NCBI RefSeq assembly: GCF_004361855.1
Contig: NZ_SNWQ01000005.1
Location: forward strand, 289,610-353,609
Length of the DNA: 64,000 bases
From: Kribbella caucasensis
GTDB lineage: Bacteria; Actinomycetota; Actinomycetes; Propionibacteriales; Kribbellaceae
Direction: 5' to 3'
Shown here: piece after piece, positions 55,719 through 64,000 of the stretch
How positions within the stretch are numbered: position 1 is the stretch's first letter
Layout: every line of letters starts with the position of its first letter
Notes under the pieces: generated by a model
The model's database searches: none
The model's input: the letters and a program-made list of their open reading frames with translations, nothing else
Told to the model about the DNA's origin: nothing
Translations under genes and position numbers: made by a program

Positions 55719-57884
55719 CTACGGAGTGCCGCCGAAGCGGGCGAAGCCGGGTTGGGTCTTGCCGCCGACCTTGAGGAAGTCGCCGCCGATGGTGACCGTG
55801 GAACCGGTGACGCTGATGGCCCAGACGCCCATGATTCCGTCCGGCCCCGGATCCCAGGCCGTCGCCGTACCGGTGCTGACCGAGAAGGCGGCGGCGTGCA
55901 TCCGGGCAAGGTGTTCGACCGGCAGGTTGGTGAAGTGGCCGCCGACGTAGATCTCCGTCGCCGAGGCGCCGATCGCCTGGACGTCGCCGCCGGTACGGAT
56001 CGTGTGCACCGGGTTGTTCGGCGTAGCTCCGGCCGGGTCGTAGGCGTACGTGCGGTTGGACGTCGTACTGAAGTAGAAGCGCGAACCGTCGGGCGTCAGC
56101 GCCGCCGCGATCCCGGCGCCGCCGGCGCTCGGGGCGAACGACGTGAGGGCACCGGTGGCCGCGTCGAGCTGGGCGGCACCCGGTCGACTCGATGCACCGA
56201 CCGCGTTGAACCCGCCCACGGCGTACAGCTTGGTGCCGTCGGGTGAGGTCAGGAGCGCCTTGACGGTGTTGTTCGGAGCCGCCGCCGTGAAGCCGGGCAC
56301 TGGTGTGCCGTTGGCGACCGTGAGGGCTGCGATCCGGATGGCGTCACCGCCGCCGGCCCGGGTGAAGGAGCCGCCGGCGTAGACGACCTGTCCGGACACG
56401 GCCAGCGCGCGGACCGTGTTGTTCGCGGCCTTCGTCCAGTTCGGGTCGGTGGCTCCGGTGACGGCGTCGACGGCTGCGATGTACGTGCGAGCCGACGGGC
56501 CGACCGAGGTGAACGTGCCGCCAAGGAAGACGCGGGTGCCGTCGGCCGTCGCGGCCACGGCGTACACGGTGTTGTTCGGCGACGGGTTCCAGGACGGGTC
56601 TACGCTGCCGTCGCCACGGATGGCGGCGGCGTTGGTGCGCGGGTAGCCGTTCAGCATGCTGAAGTTGCCGCCGACCATCACCGCTCCGCCGGACAGCGCG
56701 ACCGTGGTGACGGTCGCCTCGGCGCGCGGATCCCAGCCGGTCAGTGCACCAGCCGACGTGAAGGCCGCGGCCCGCAACCGGGTCTGCCCGGCAGCGGAAG
56801 TGAAGGTGCCACCCGCGTACACGGTGGTGGCGGTCGAGTTGACCGTCAACGAGGTGACCGAACCGTCCACCCCGCCAGCGAAGGACGTCACGGAGCCGGT
56901 GGCCATGTCCAGCGCGCCGAGGTTGGATCGCGCGAGCCCGCCTACCAGGCTGAACTGTCCGCCCAGGTAGAGGGTCGTCGAGGTGTTGGCGAGAGCGTTG
57001 ACCGGTCCGTCGGTGTCGGCGCTCCACGGGAGCGCAGTACCGGCGGCGTCCAAGCCGGCCAGGTTCGTACGGGCCGCACCGCCGGCGCTGGTGAACGAAC
57101 CACCTGCGTAGACAGCACTGCCCTGGACGGCCAGCGCGTTGACCGGACCGTTGACGCCCGGCGCCCAGGAGCTGACTGTGCCATCGGTGCCCACGGCACC
57201 GAGGTTGGCCCGGGACTGCCCACCCAGACCGCTGAACGATCCGCCGACGTACACGGTGGTGCCGTCAGCGCTGACCGCCAACGCGGAGACTGTTCCGGAG
57301 ACGCCTGGGTTCCAGGGGAGTAGCGCGCCGGTGACCCGGTCGACCGCGGCCAGACCGCTCCTCGACGTACCGTCCATCGCGGTGAAGGACCCGCCGAGGT
57401 AGACGACGTTGCCCACGCTCGCGATGGCGCGGATCTGGCCGGTCGGCTGCGGGTTCCAGGACGTCACCACGCCCGCGGAGGTCACCCGGGCAGCGCCGTT
57501 GCGGACGAAACCGCCGGCGAACTCGAAGACCCCGCCCACATACCAGCCGCCGGACCCGTCGCGGGCGGCGGCATTTACCGTACCGTTCACCCGAGGCATC
57601 GAGGTCCGGACGCCGGTAGTGCCGTCGACCGGTACTGCGCCCGCGGTGGACGGTCCCGCCCACGTGAAGGAACCACCGATGATCGTGCGATCGCCGATAT
57701 GGGTGCTGGCGTAGACGACGCCGTTCACCCCGTCCGTGACGGTCGCCGTCGAGCTCGCCGAAGCGGAGGCCGACGACATGGACACCGACACAGTCGCGAC
57801 CGCCAAGGCCGGCGCCGCCACGGCTACGATCAGGCGCTTCCGGGCGCGACTCCGTCGCCCCGCGCGCGACTCACTGATTGACAC
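55719..57884 (-). CDS. Secreted delta-60 repeat beta-propeller-like protein
   Basis: A 721-residue exported protein. GTG 57884 is preferred (six bases after GGAGG; a GTG one codon earlier is closer). The N-terminus is a basic, Arg-rich n-region followed by a hydrophobic stretch (LIVAVAAPALAVATV) and an Ala/Ser signal end. The rest is about thirteen repeats of roughly 45-55 residues with a core VYVGGSFTxxGGxxRxxLAAVDxxTG, typical of delta-60/kelch-like propellers. No catalytic motif or cell-wall anchor was seen. The role may be binding of an outside ligand; that is inference. Confidence 0.82.
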   Translation of the reverse strand: MSISESRAGRRSRARKRLIVAVAAPALAVATVSVSMSSASASASSTATVTDGVNGVVYASTHIGDRTIIGGSFTWAGPSTAGAVPVDGTTGVRTSMPRVNGTVNAAARDGSGGWYVGGVFEFAGGFVRNGAARVTSAGVVTSWNPQPTGQIRAIASVGNVVYLGGSFTAMDGTSRSGLAAVDRVTGALLPWNPGVSGTVSALAVSADGTTVYVGGSFSGLGGQSRANLGAVGTDGTVSSWAPGVNGPVNALAVQGSAVYAGGSFTSAGGAARTNLAGLDAAGTALPWSADTDGPVNALANTSTTLYLGGQFSLVGGLARSNLGALDMATGSVTSFAGGVDGSVTSLTVNSTATTVYAGGTFTSAAGQTRLRAAAFTSAGALTGWDPRAEATVTTVALSGGAVMVGGNFSMLNGYPRTNAAAIRGDGSVDPSWNPSPNNTVYAVAATADGTRVFLGGTFTSVGPSARTYIAAVDAVTGATDPNWTKAANNTVRALAVSGQVVYAGGSFTRAGGGDAIRIAALTVANGTPVPGFTAAAPNNTVKALLTSPDGTKLYAVGGFNAVGASSRPGAAQLDAATGALTSFAPSAGGAGIAAALTPDGSRFYFSTTSNRTYAYDPAGATPNNPVHTIRTGGDVQAIGASATEIYVGGHFTNLPVEHLARMHAAAFSVSTGTATAWDPGPDGIMGVWAISVTGSTVTIGGDFLKVGGKTQPGFARFGGTP

Positions 57885-58110
57885 CACAAACCTCCAGTTG
57901 GCCATGACTCGGCAACTGGGCAAGGCCGGTTTCGCTCTGGCTCCCCACCGCGTCAGCGACCAATTACGCAGGTGGATCGATGCCCCCCTCCCCAGCGCAC
58001 CCCCCCGGGCGCTGGCCAGACGGTAGCAGTATTGCGCCGCTCACAACAGAGCGTGAGTCAAGAAACGGACGGTGATCACTGAGTGAAAGTCGCCCGTGTC
58101 TGAAGCGTGG

Positions 58111-58977
58111 TCAGAGCCGGGCGGCGGCGACCAGGGTGGCCCGGCGTTCGGGGGTGAGGGCCTCGTTCTCGAGGCGCTTGCCGGTCTCGGAGGCGTGCAG
58201 CATGCCCTGCGCCGAGACGAAGCCGACGTGGTGGATCTTCTGGTCCGGGCGGGCGAAGAAGTAGAGGTCACCGGGCTGCACCTCGTCCACTGGCAGCTGC
58301 TCCAGCGCGGCCGCCTGGTCGTGCGCGTCGCGCGGGATCCGCTGACCGAGCACGCGGCTGACGGCGTGGATCAACCCCGAGCAGTCCAGCCCGTACGCCG
58401 ACGTACCGCCCCAGAGGTACTCGAGTCCCAGGAACAGCGATCCCAGCTGGATCCGGTCCTCGGCCTTGGCGGGCTCCTGGACCGCGCGGGTCGCGTCATC
58501 GTCCAGCCAGCCGAATCCGCCGTCGGGCAGTGCCACCTTGGTGAACCCATCCGCATGGTCGACCGACGCGAGGACGGTGCCGAAGGAGAGCTCGGCCACC
58601 GCGCCGGCACCGGGCTCGGCCATCAGCGCCGCGGTCGGAACGCGCACGGCGATCGGGTCGGTCGCGGCGACCGGGAGTTCGCCCAGGTGGGCCGACGGCA
58701 CCCAGCCCGGGTAGCCGAGCTCATCGGCTGAAGACGGTTGCCACGGTGCGAGGATCTCGGACCAGCCGTCCCGTTCGGCGCGAACCATCACCGGTTCGCC
58801 GAGCAGCAACTGGGTCAGGGTCCGGCCGTGCAGGCCGAGGCGAGTCTCGGTGTCCATGGACTTGGCCCACGCGGCGACATCGGGCGCGGCGGCGACCGCG
58901 GGAGCATCGAGGTCACGGGGAGCGTCGGGCGAGGTCCAAACGGTGCTGACCGGGACCTTGGCGGCGGCTAGCTTCAT
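58111..58977 (-). CDS. NlpC/P60 family cell-wall endopeptidase
   Basis: A 288-residue protein. Residues 1-170 resemble the SH3-like domains of YkfC-type enzymes. The catalytic NlpC/P60 domain follows: catalytic Cys in YGLDCSGLIHAV at about 203-214, then RDAHDQ, and catalytic His in KIHHVGFVS. No signal peptide is visible, which fits cytoplasmic recycling. YkfC-type enzymes cut gamma-D-Glu-diamino acid bonds in muropeptides. ATG 58977 overlaps the stop of the epimerase gene (ATGA), tying the two steps together. Confidence 0.9.
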   Translation of the reverse strand: MKLAAAKVPVSTVWTSPDAPRDLDAPAVAAAPDVAAWAKSMDTETRLGLHGRTLTQLLLGEPVMVRAERDGWSEILAPWQPSSADELGYPGWVPSAHLGELPVAATDPIAVRVPTAALMAEPGAGAVAELSFGTVLASVDHADGFTKVALPDGGFGWLDDDATRAVQEPAKAEDRIQLGSLFLGLEYLWGGTSAYGLDCSGLIHAVSRVLGQRIPRDAHDQAAALEQLPVDEVQPGDLYFFARPDQKIHHVGFVSAQGMLHASETGKRLENEALTPERRATLVAAARL

Positions 58978-60041
58978 ACGGTCAAGCCTGTCACGCCGAG
59001 TCCAGGATCGGACGGCAAGTGGATGTCGGGCCCGTCGTACCGGATCCCGCCGGTGACCGGTGCCTCCTTCAGCCACCAGGCCGCGTCCAGGTCGTTCACC
59101 GCGGAAGTCGGGTACGCCGAGACGAGTGCGGCCGCCGCTCCGACTCCGACGTGGCTCTCCATCATCGAACCGACCATGGTGCCGAGTCCGTGTTCGCGGG
59201 CGAGGTCCAGCAGGGTCCGGGCCGGTCCCAGTCCGCCACACTTGGCCAGCTTGACGTTGACGAGATCGGCCGCGCCCAACCGGATCACGGCAACCAGATC
59301 TCGTACGCCGTACACGGACTCGTCGGCGAGGATCGGCGTACTGACTCGATCGGTGATCCAGGCCATGCCTTCCAGATCGGCGGCCGCGACCGGCTGCTCG
59401 ACCAGTTCGACATCGCAGCCGGCGTCCTCCAGCGCGCGGATCGCGGTGACGGCGTCGCGCCGGGTCCAGCCCTGATTGGCGTCCAACCGCAGCCGCGGTG
59501 CCGGGCCGACCGCCTCGCGGATCCGGCGGATGCGCTCGAAGTCCGCGGTCGCGTCACCCGTTCCGACCTTGACCTTCAGTACGTCGAACCCGTCGCTCAC
59601 CCGGTCGATCGCGGCCTGCGCCAACGCCGACGGATCGCCTGCGGACAAGGTCACGTCGGTCCGGATCACATCGACCGTCGATCCCAGGAATCCGTGCAGC
59701 GTCTTCCCGCAACGACGAGCCGCGAGATCATGCAGAGCGACGTCGACGGCGGCCTTCGCGCCGTGGTTGCCCTGGACCGCCCCTTGAACCCGGCGCAACG
59801 CCTCGGTCAGATCGTCGGGTCCCAAACCGTCCAAGGCGGAGGCGATCGGCCCCTCGACACACGCCTGCGCACCGGCCAGCGACTCGCCAGTCACCTTCCA
59901 CACCTGAGGCGCTTCGCCCCAACCCGTCTGGTCGCCGTCGCTGATCGAGACCAGCAACGAATCGGCGTGGGTGGCGGTCCGCAGCGCGGTCACGAACGGC
60001 GTGTGCAGGGGAGCCGAGACGAGCTGGGTGCTGATCTTCAT
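58974..60041 (-). CDS. L-Ala-D/L-Glu epimerase (dipeptide epimerase, enolase superfamily)
   Basis: A 355-residue enzyme of the muconate-lactonising subgroup of the enolase superfamily. The catalytic Lys pair is in VLKVKVGTG (K-x-K, about 163-165). The metal ligands are RLRLDANQGW, ELVEQPV and ILADESV, and the second Lys is in VNVKLAKCGG. These match YcjG/YkfB, which converts L-Ala-D-Glu from peptidoglycan to L-Ala-L-Glu. ATG 60041 overlaps the stop of the serine hydrolase gene by four bases. Confidence 0.9.
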   Translation of the reverse strand: MKISTQLVSAPLHTPFVTALRTATHADSLLVSISDGDQTGWGEAPQVWKVTGESLAGAQACVEGPIASALDGLGPDDLTEALRRVQGAVQGNHGAKAAVDVALHDLAARRCGKTLHGFLGSTVDVIRTDVTLSAGDPSALAQAAIDRVSDGFDVLKVKVGTGDATADFERIRRIREAVGPAPRLRLDANQGWTRRDAVTAIRALEDAGCDVELVEQPVAAADLEGMAWITDRVSTPILADESVYGVRDLVAVIRLGAADLVNVKLAKCGGLGPARTLLDLAREHGLGTMVGSMMESHVGVGAAAALVSAYPTSAVNDLDAAWWLKEAPVTGGIRYDGPDIHLPSDPGLGVTGLTV

Positions 60042-60850
60042 CGGATCGCCTCCAGGTTGTTCCGGTGGTTCCACGCCCCGGTCGCGATCGACGCGATCAG
60101 CCGTTGCGCCTCCGCGTCGGGCAGCTCCGACGTCGTACACACCGTCAGCACGAACGGTTCCGCGTCCGGCGGGTAGACGATGCCGCCGTCGTGCCGGATC
60201 CGCGTGTCCCAGCCGTTCTTGTGCTCGACCCGGGTCCCGGCAGGCACGCCGGCCGGGATCTCGCCGTTCCACTGGTTCCCGGCCAGCAGGTCGCGAACGT
60301 ACTCCCCGCCCGCCGTCTTGTCATTGCCCACCGCAACCAGTACGGCGGCCAGGTCGGCCGGACTCATCTCGTTGCTGATCCCGGCGGCCTGCGCGACCCG
60401 ATCGTCGATCCCACGCCGGATCGCGCTCCGCCCGGACCCGTACTCCGTGAGCACCGCATTCGCCGCGTCCACCCCGACGCATTCGAGCACCAGGTCGGTC
60501 GCCAGGTTGCTGGACAGCGTGATCATCTCGGTCGCGAGCCAGCCGAGCTCGACCGGCGTACCCAGCTTGGTCCAGGTGGCCGGCGCCTCGTCCTCGTCCT
60601 GGTTCACCCCGAACCGCCCGTCGGCCGCCGAGGCGAAGTCGTTGCGCACGATCACCGGCTGGTCCAGCGCCAGCTCACCGGCTGCCACCTTGCGCATCAA
60701 CGCGATCGCCACCGGCAACTTCATCGTGCTGGCCGAGTAATGCGTCCGCTCAGCCTGATGCTCGAACACCGCCACCCCATCAAGCCGCCCCAGCCAAACC
60801 CCGAACTCCCCAGCCCCGGCAACCCCACCCAGCAGGTCCGCAATTCCCAT
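60038..60850 (-). CDS. Class A beta-lactamase-like serine hydrolase
   Basis: A 270-residue protein of the serine beta-lactamase/PBP fold. The nucleophile motif is STMK (about 40-43). The second motif is SSNLATDLV in the SxN position, and the third is HKNG in place of KTG. No signal peptide is seen with ATG 60850, which is unusual for a resistance enzyme. As the first gene of a coupled run with the epimerase and NlpC/P60 genes, a role in cleaving muropeptides is more likely than antibiotic resistance; this is inference. Confidence 0.85.
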   Translation of the reverse strand: MGIADLLGGVAGAGEFGVWLGRLDGVAVFEHQAERTHYSASTMKLPVAIALMRKVAAGELALDQPVIVRNDFASAADGRFGVNQDEDEAPATWTKLGTPVELGWLATEMITLSSNLATDLVLECVGVDAANAVLTEYGSGRSAIRRGIDDRVAQAAGISNEMSPADLAAVLVAVGNDKTAGGEYVRDLLAGNQWNGEIPAGVPAGTRVEHKNGWDTRIRHDGGIVYPPDAEPFVLTVCTTSELPDAEAQRLIASIATGAWNHRNNLEAIR

Positions 60851-61453
60851 GCCGATCACCCTTCCACACCCCACGTCCGCCCCACCCTCCCGGGCTGCCC
60901 AGCCCAACGTCCCCCGCCGCCAACCCCTCGACCCAGCGACCTTGGGCACCGGCCAGTCGTCTTCTCACCCGGAAGTCGACTGGCCGGTGCTCAAGGTCCT
61001 TGCCGGCGACCACTTTGAGCACGGGCCAGCCGTCTGCCCGCCCGGATCGTGCCTGGCCCGTGCCCAAGGTGTCCGCTGGACCACCTCCCCGGGGCTGCCC
61101 CGCTTCCCGAGCCCACCCGCCGATGCGCCTCGTCTCAGCGGCGGCTTTGGGCACCGGCCAGCCGTCATCCGGCCCGGAAGCCGACTGATGGGTGCTCAAG
61201 GTCCCTGCCGGCGACCACCTTGAGCACGGGCCAGCCGTCTGCCCGCCCGGATCGTGCCTGGCCCGTGCCCAAGGTGTCCGCTGGACCACCTCCCCGGGCT
61301 GCCCCGCTTCCCGAGCCCACCCGCCGATGCGCCTCGTCTCAGCGGCGGCTTTGGGCACCGGCCAGCCGTCATCCGGCGCGGAAGCTGACTGGTGGGTGCT
61401 CAAGGTGGGGTTTGGTGGGGAGGGAGTGGTGGGGAGCTGGCAGACTTCGGGGG
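60851..61453. repeat. Non-coding region with palindromes and a ~205-bp tandem repeat
   Basis: The 603-base gap between divergent serine hydrolase and cobD genes has no credible gene. It holds a duplicated block of about 205 bp (about 60991-61195 and 61196-61399) with few differences. Five related palindromes share the cores GGCACCGGCCAG or GCACGGGCCAG. The best is 60938-60959 with 60977-60998 (21 of 22). Others are 61011-61029 with 61053-61071 (17 of 19) and 61216-61234 with 61258-61276 (18 of 19). Weaker ones lie near 61145-61200 and 61349-61408. Confidence 0.88.
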
Positions 61454-62425
61454 GTGTCGAGAGCACTTGGGTTGATTCTGGGGTTTGCGGCTGATCGCCT
61501 TCTTGGTGATCCGCGGCGGTATCACCCAGTGGCGGGTTTCGGTCGGGTGGCCGGGCGGCTGGAGGCGCGGGTGTATGCCGACTCGCGGGGAGCTGGTACG
61601 GCGTACGCGGGGGTGCTGGTGGGGACGACGGTCGCGGCCGGTGTGGTTGCCGAGCGGCTCACCAAGGATCGGCCGGTCGCCCGGACGCTGCTGACCGCGA
61701 TCGCCACGTGGGCCGTGCTCGGCGGACGGAGTCTGGAACGCGAGGCCGAGGTGATGGGCGGTCTGCTCGAGGACAAGGACATCCCGGCCGCCCGATCCAG
61801 GTTGAGCCACCTCTGCAGTCGCGACGCCACCGAGCTGGAGGCGGACGAATTGGCCCGCGCCACGGTGGAATCGGTCGCCGAGAACACATCCGACGCGACC
61901 GTGGCGCCGCTGATCTGGGGCGGGCTACTAGGGATCCCCGGCCTGATCGGCTACCGGGCGGCGAACACCCTGGACGCGATGGTCGGCTACAAGTCGGCCC
62001 GTTACCGGAACTTCGGGTGGGCGGCCGCCAGGTTCGATGATCTCGTCAACCTTGTTCCGGCACGTGTTTGCGCATTCCTCACCGGTCTGACGTCGGGCCG
62101 CATGGCGCACGTGTGGCGGATCTGGCAGCGGGATGCGGGCAAGCACCCGAGCCCGAACGCGGGACCGGTCGAGGCCTCCTTCGCGGCCGCGCTGGATCTC
62201 CGACTGGGCGGGACGAACACCTACGGCGACGAGGTCGAGGATCGCGGCACGCTCGGCGATGGACTCACGCCTGGGGTCACCGACGTACGCCGTACCGCGG
62301 CCCTCGCCCGGCGCGTCTCCTACGCCGCGGCTGCCTTCGCCGCAATCCTTGCCTTGCGTCCGAAGAACCGAGGGCTGGAGCGCTCGCGTCTTCGGACGCA
62401 ACGAGAGGATCGCGAGCGCCGATGA
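61454..62425 (+). CDS. cobD: Adenosylcobinamide-phosphate synthase CobD/CbiB
   Basis: A 323-residue membrane enzyme of cobalamin synthesis that joins the aminopropanol arm to adenosylcobyric acid. GTG 61454 begins SRALGLILGFAADRLLGDPRRYHPVAGFGR, the family N-terminus. ATVESVAENTSDATVAPLIWGGLLGIPG and AANTLDAMVGYKSARYRNFGWAAARFDDLVNLVPAR are diagnostic. No other cob genes are in the window. It overlaps the next gene by four bases. Tandem palindromic repeats fill its upstream region. Confidence 0.93.
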   Translation: MSRALGLILGFAADRLLGDPRRYHPVAGFGRVAGRLEARVYADSRGAGTAYAGVLVGTTVAAGVVAERLTKDRPVARTLLTAIATWAVLGGRSLEREAEVMGGLLEDKDIPAARSRLSHLCSRDATELEADELARATVESVAENTSDATVAPLIWGGLLGIPGLIGYRAANTLDAMVGYKSARYRNFGWAAARFDDLVNLVPARVCAFLTGLTSGRMAHVWRIWQRDAGKHPSPNAGPVEASFAAALDLRLGGTNTYGDEVEDRGTLGDGLTPGVTDVRRTAALARRVSYAAAAFAAILALRPKNRGLERSRLRTQREDRERR

Positions 62426-63102
62426 ACCTGAGTCAGCGGCCGATGCGGATCGCGTTGATCCGGCATGGGGAGTCCGAGGCGAACCTGGACAAGTCGATCT
62501 ACGAACGGGTGCCCGACCATGCGGTCCTGCTCACCCCGCATGGTCACGAGCAGGCGGCCGAGGCGGGTAAGAGACTGCGCACGTTGTTCGAGGACGAGCC
62601 CGTCCGCGTCTACGTCTCGCCGTACCTGCGGGCCCTGCAGACGCTCGACGCTCTCGGCATCGACGACCTGATCGGGATCGCCCGCGAGGAACCGCGGTTG
62701 CGCGAGCAGGACTGGGCCAACTTCCAGGACACCGACGACATCGAGAAGCAGGAGAAGCTGCGCGACTCGTACGGGCACTTCTTCTACCGGTTCACCCACG
62801 GCGAGTCCGGCTCGGATGTGTACGACCGGGTGTCCAGCTTCCTGGAGACGATGCACCGGGACTTCGAGACGCCGGACTCGCCGCGGAACGTGCTGCTGGT
62901 GTCGCACGGGTTGACCATGCGGTTGTTCTGCATGCGCTGGTTCCACTGGTCGGTGAAGTTCTTCGAGACGCTGCGCAACCCGGACAACGCGGAGACGCGC
63001 GTCCTGCTGAGGCAGCCGAACTTCCGCTACAAGCTGGATCGCCCGTTCGAGCAGTGGACCGACTACAAACCGACCGAACGGGAGCGCTCGGCCTGGCTGT
63101 AA
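62422..63102 (+). CDS. Histidine phosphatase family protein
   Basis: A 226-residue protein with the phosphoglycerate-mutase-like fold. The catalytic motif is ALIRHGESEANLD at about 11-23. SPYLRALQTLDAL, the acid residue region HGESGSDVYDRV and SHGLTMRLF with the second His complete the site. ATG 62422 overlaps the cobD stop. Coupling to cobD invites comparison with CobC (alpha-ribazole phosphatase), but the sequence looks more like a general phosphatase, so that role is open. Confidence 0.87.
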   Translation: MNLSQRPMRIALIRHGESEANLDKSIYERVPDHAVLLTPHGHEQAAEAGKRLRTLFEDEPVRVYVSPYLRALQTLDALGIDDLIGIAREEPRLREQDWANFQDTDDIEKQEKLRDSYGHFFYRFTHGESGSDVYDRVSSFLETMHRDFETPDSPRNVLLVSHGLTMRLFCMRWFHWSVKFFETLRNPDNAETRVLLRQPNFRYKLDRPFEQWTDYKPTERERSAWL

Positions 63103-63121
63103 GCGAGTTGTACGGTGAGAT

Positions 63122-64000
63122 GTGTTGCCGGGGAGGGACGCGGAGCGAGCCCGGATCGACCGCCTGCTGGCGAGTGCGCGGGCCGGATCCGGCGGCGGGT
63201 TGCTGGTGCTGGGCGAGCCCGGTATCGGCAAGACCGCGCTGCTCGATGACACCGCCGCCCGTGCGGACTCCTTCCGGGTTCTCCGCGCGACCGGTGTCGA
63301 ACTCGAGACGGAGCTGGCCTACTCCGGGCTGTTCGAGCTGCTGCGGCCGGTGGCGGCAGGGGTCGCCGACCTGCCCCCGAGGCAGGAGGCTGCGCTGCGT
63401 ACCGCGTTCGCTGAGACGCCGGTCAGGGAGCTAGACGGATTCGCTGTCGCCGCTGCCGTCCTGACCCTGCTCTCAGAAGCCGCGGCAGTGCGGCCCGTGC
63501 TCTGCCTGATCGATGACACGCAATGGATCGACGCCGCTTCGGTGGCTGCCCTCGCCTTTACGGTTCGCCGGGTCGAGTCCGAGCGGGTGGCCATGGTCTT
63601 CGCAGCGCGCGAGCAGGACGGCACCTCCGACCTGCCGCGCGGGATCCCGGCGCTACCGCTCCCGGGCCTCGACGGCGCTGCGGCCCGCGAGGTGCTCACT
63701 GCCCAGGCGGGACAGGAGCTTCCGGGGCCGGTGGCATCAGCACTCTTGCGAGCCGGCGGTGGCAACCCGCTCGCCCTCCGTGAGTTGGTCGGCTCCGTCG
63801 GACCCGAGGAGCTCAGGGGACGGGCGCCGTTGGCCGAGCCGTTGCCGGTCGGCGGCGAGATCGCCGGCATCTATCGCCGCAAGCTGGCCGCGTTGCCGGC
63901 GACTACCCGGGCCGCGCTGTTGGTGCTGGCCGTCAGCGAACGAGCCGGACCGGAGCAGTTGCTGCCGGCGATCACGGCTCTCACCGGGGATCCGTCAGCG
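63122..64000 (+). CDS. LuxR-type large ATPase transcriptional regulator, 3' end outside window
   Basis: The first 293 residues of an AAA-type regulator (LAL family). From GTG 63122 it reads LPGRDAERARIDRLLASARAG, with Walker A at LVLGEPGIGKTALLDD (about 31-46). Walker B is VLCLIDDTQWIDAAS at about 128-142. These proteins usually exceed 850 residues and end in a LuxR HTH domain, which would lie beyond the window. The ligand and targets are unknown. Confidence 0.85.
   Translation, partial: MLPGRDAERARIDRLLASARAGSGGGLLVLGEPGIGKTALLDDTAARADSFRVLRATGVELETELAYSGLFELLRPVAAGVADLPPRQEAALRTAFAETPVRELDGFAVAAAVLTLLSEAAAVRPVLCLIDDTQWIDAASVAALAFTVRRVESERVAMVFAAREQDGTSDLPRGIPALPLPGLDGAAAREVLTAQAGQELPGPVASALLRAGGGNPLALRELVGSVGPEELRGRAPLAEPLPVGGEIAGIYRRKLAALPATTRAALLVLAVSERAGPEQLLPAITALTGDPSA

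Noticed and set aside
60038..60850. An antibiotic-resistance beta-lactamase
   Set aside because: No signal peptide, an altered KTG motif and tight coupling to muropeptide-recycling genes make a housekeeping role more likely.
61049..61453. Open reading frames running through the palindromic repeats into cobD
   Set aside because: The frame encodes the duplicated repeat DNA, with no similarity to CobD. The family N-terminus starts at GTG 61454.

Overview
The window is about 64 kb of high-GC actinobacterial chromosome. GTG starts are common, TTA codons are rare, and most genes are high-GC throughout. The backbone order pyk, ANTAR response regulator, livKHMGF, polA, rpsA, coaE, uvrB is the order I recall from Streptomyces and, in part, from Mycobacterium. 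Together with the uronate/complex-sugar (Lpl-type) importer and the DUF3068/AftD cell-wall genes it suggests a soil actinomycete of the Nocardioides/Kribbella kind. That genus-level placement is inference. No rRNA operon, CRISPR array, insertion sequence or prophage was seen.

Layout. 1-9 kb: glutamate synthase gltB (5' end outside the window) and gltD, a membrane-anchored metallophosphoesterase, pyruvate kinase and a VOC protein. 9.4-11 kb: an odd 76-nt tRNA with a CAA anticodon, flanked on one side by an intact HTH plus LAGLIDADG-like gene and on the other by a frameshifted relic of the same family. 11-17.3 kb: ANTAR regulator and a complete branched-chain amino-acid ABC transporter, with a strong hairpin between the binding protein and the first permease. 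17.3-22.8 kb: DUF554 protein, GNAT, thioesterase, DNA polymerase I, Nudix. 22.9-26.7 kb: a sugar ABC importer without its ATPase. 26.7-40.4 kb: a cell-envelope glycan locus with a flippase, two unassigned large membrane proteins, DUF2613, a GT4 glycosyltransferase, a methyltransferase, an AftD-like arabinofuranosyltransferase, an acyltransferase and DUF3068. 40.4-43.5 kb: methyltransferase, SRPBCC and TetR pair, APH kinase. 43.7-53.4 kb: rpsA, an O-methyltransferase, coaE, a PrsW-like membrane protein with two zinc ribbons, three paralogous single-pass membrane proteins, and uvrB. 53.5-58 kb: VOC, MmcQ/YjbR, a yybP-ykoY (manganese) riboswitch before a TerC exporter, and a secreted delta-60-repeat propeller. 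58-61 kb: a translationally coupled muropeptide-recycling operon (serine hydrolase, L-Ala-D/L-Glu epimerase, NlpC/P60). 61-64 kb: tandem palindromic repeats, cobD, a histidine phosphatase, and the start of a LuxR-type large ATPase regulator.

How the genes fit together. Nitrogen and carbon backbone functions (gltBD, pyk, liv) sit beside replication, repair and translation genes (polA, rpsA, coaE, uvrB). About 21.6 kb of transporter and envelope genes separates polA from rpsA. The most unusual items are the short class-I tRNA with a leucine anticodon beside homing-endonuclease-like genes, the PrsW-like protein with its three paralogous neighbours, the ~205-bp tandem palindromic repeat before cobD, and three separate places where the 3' end of a gene, including its stop codon region, is tandemly repeated at a 20-23 bp period.
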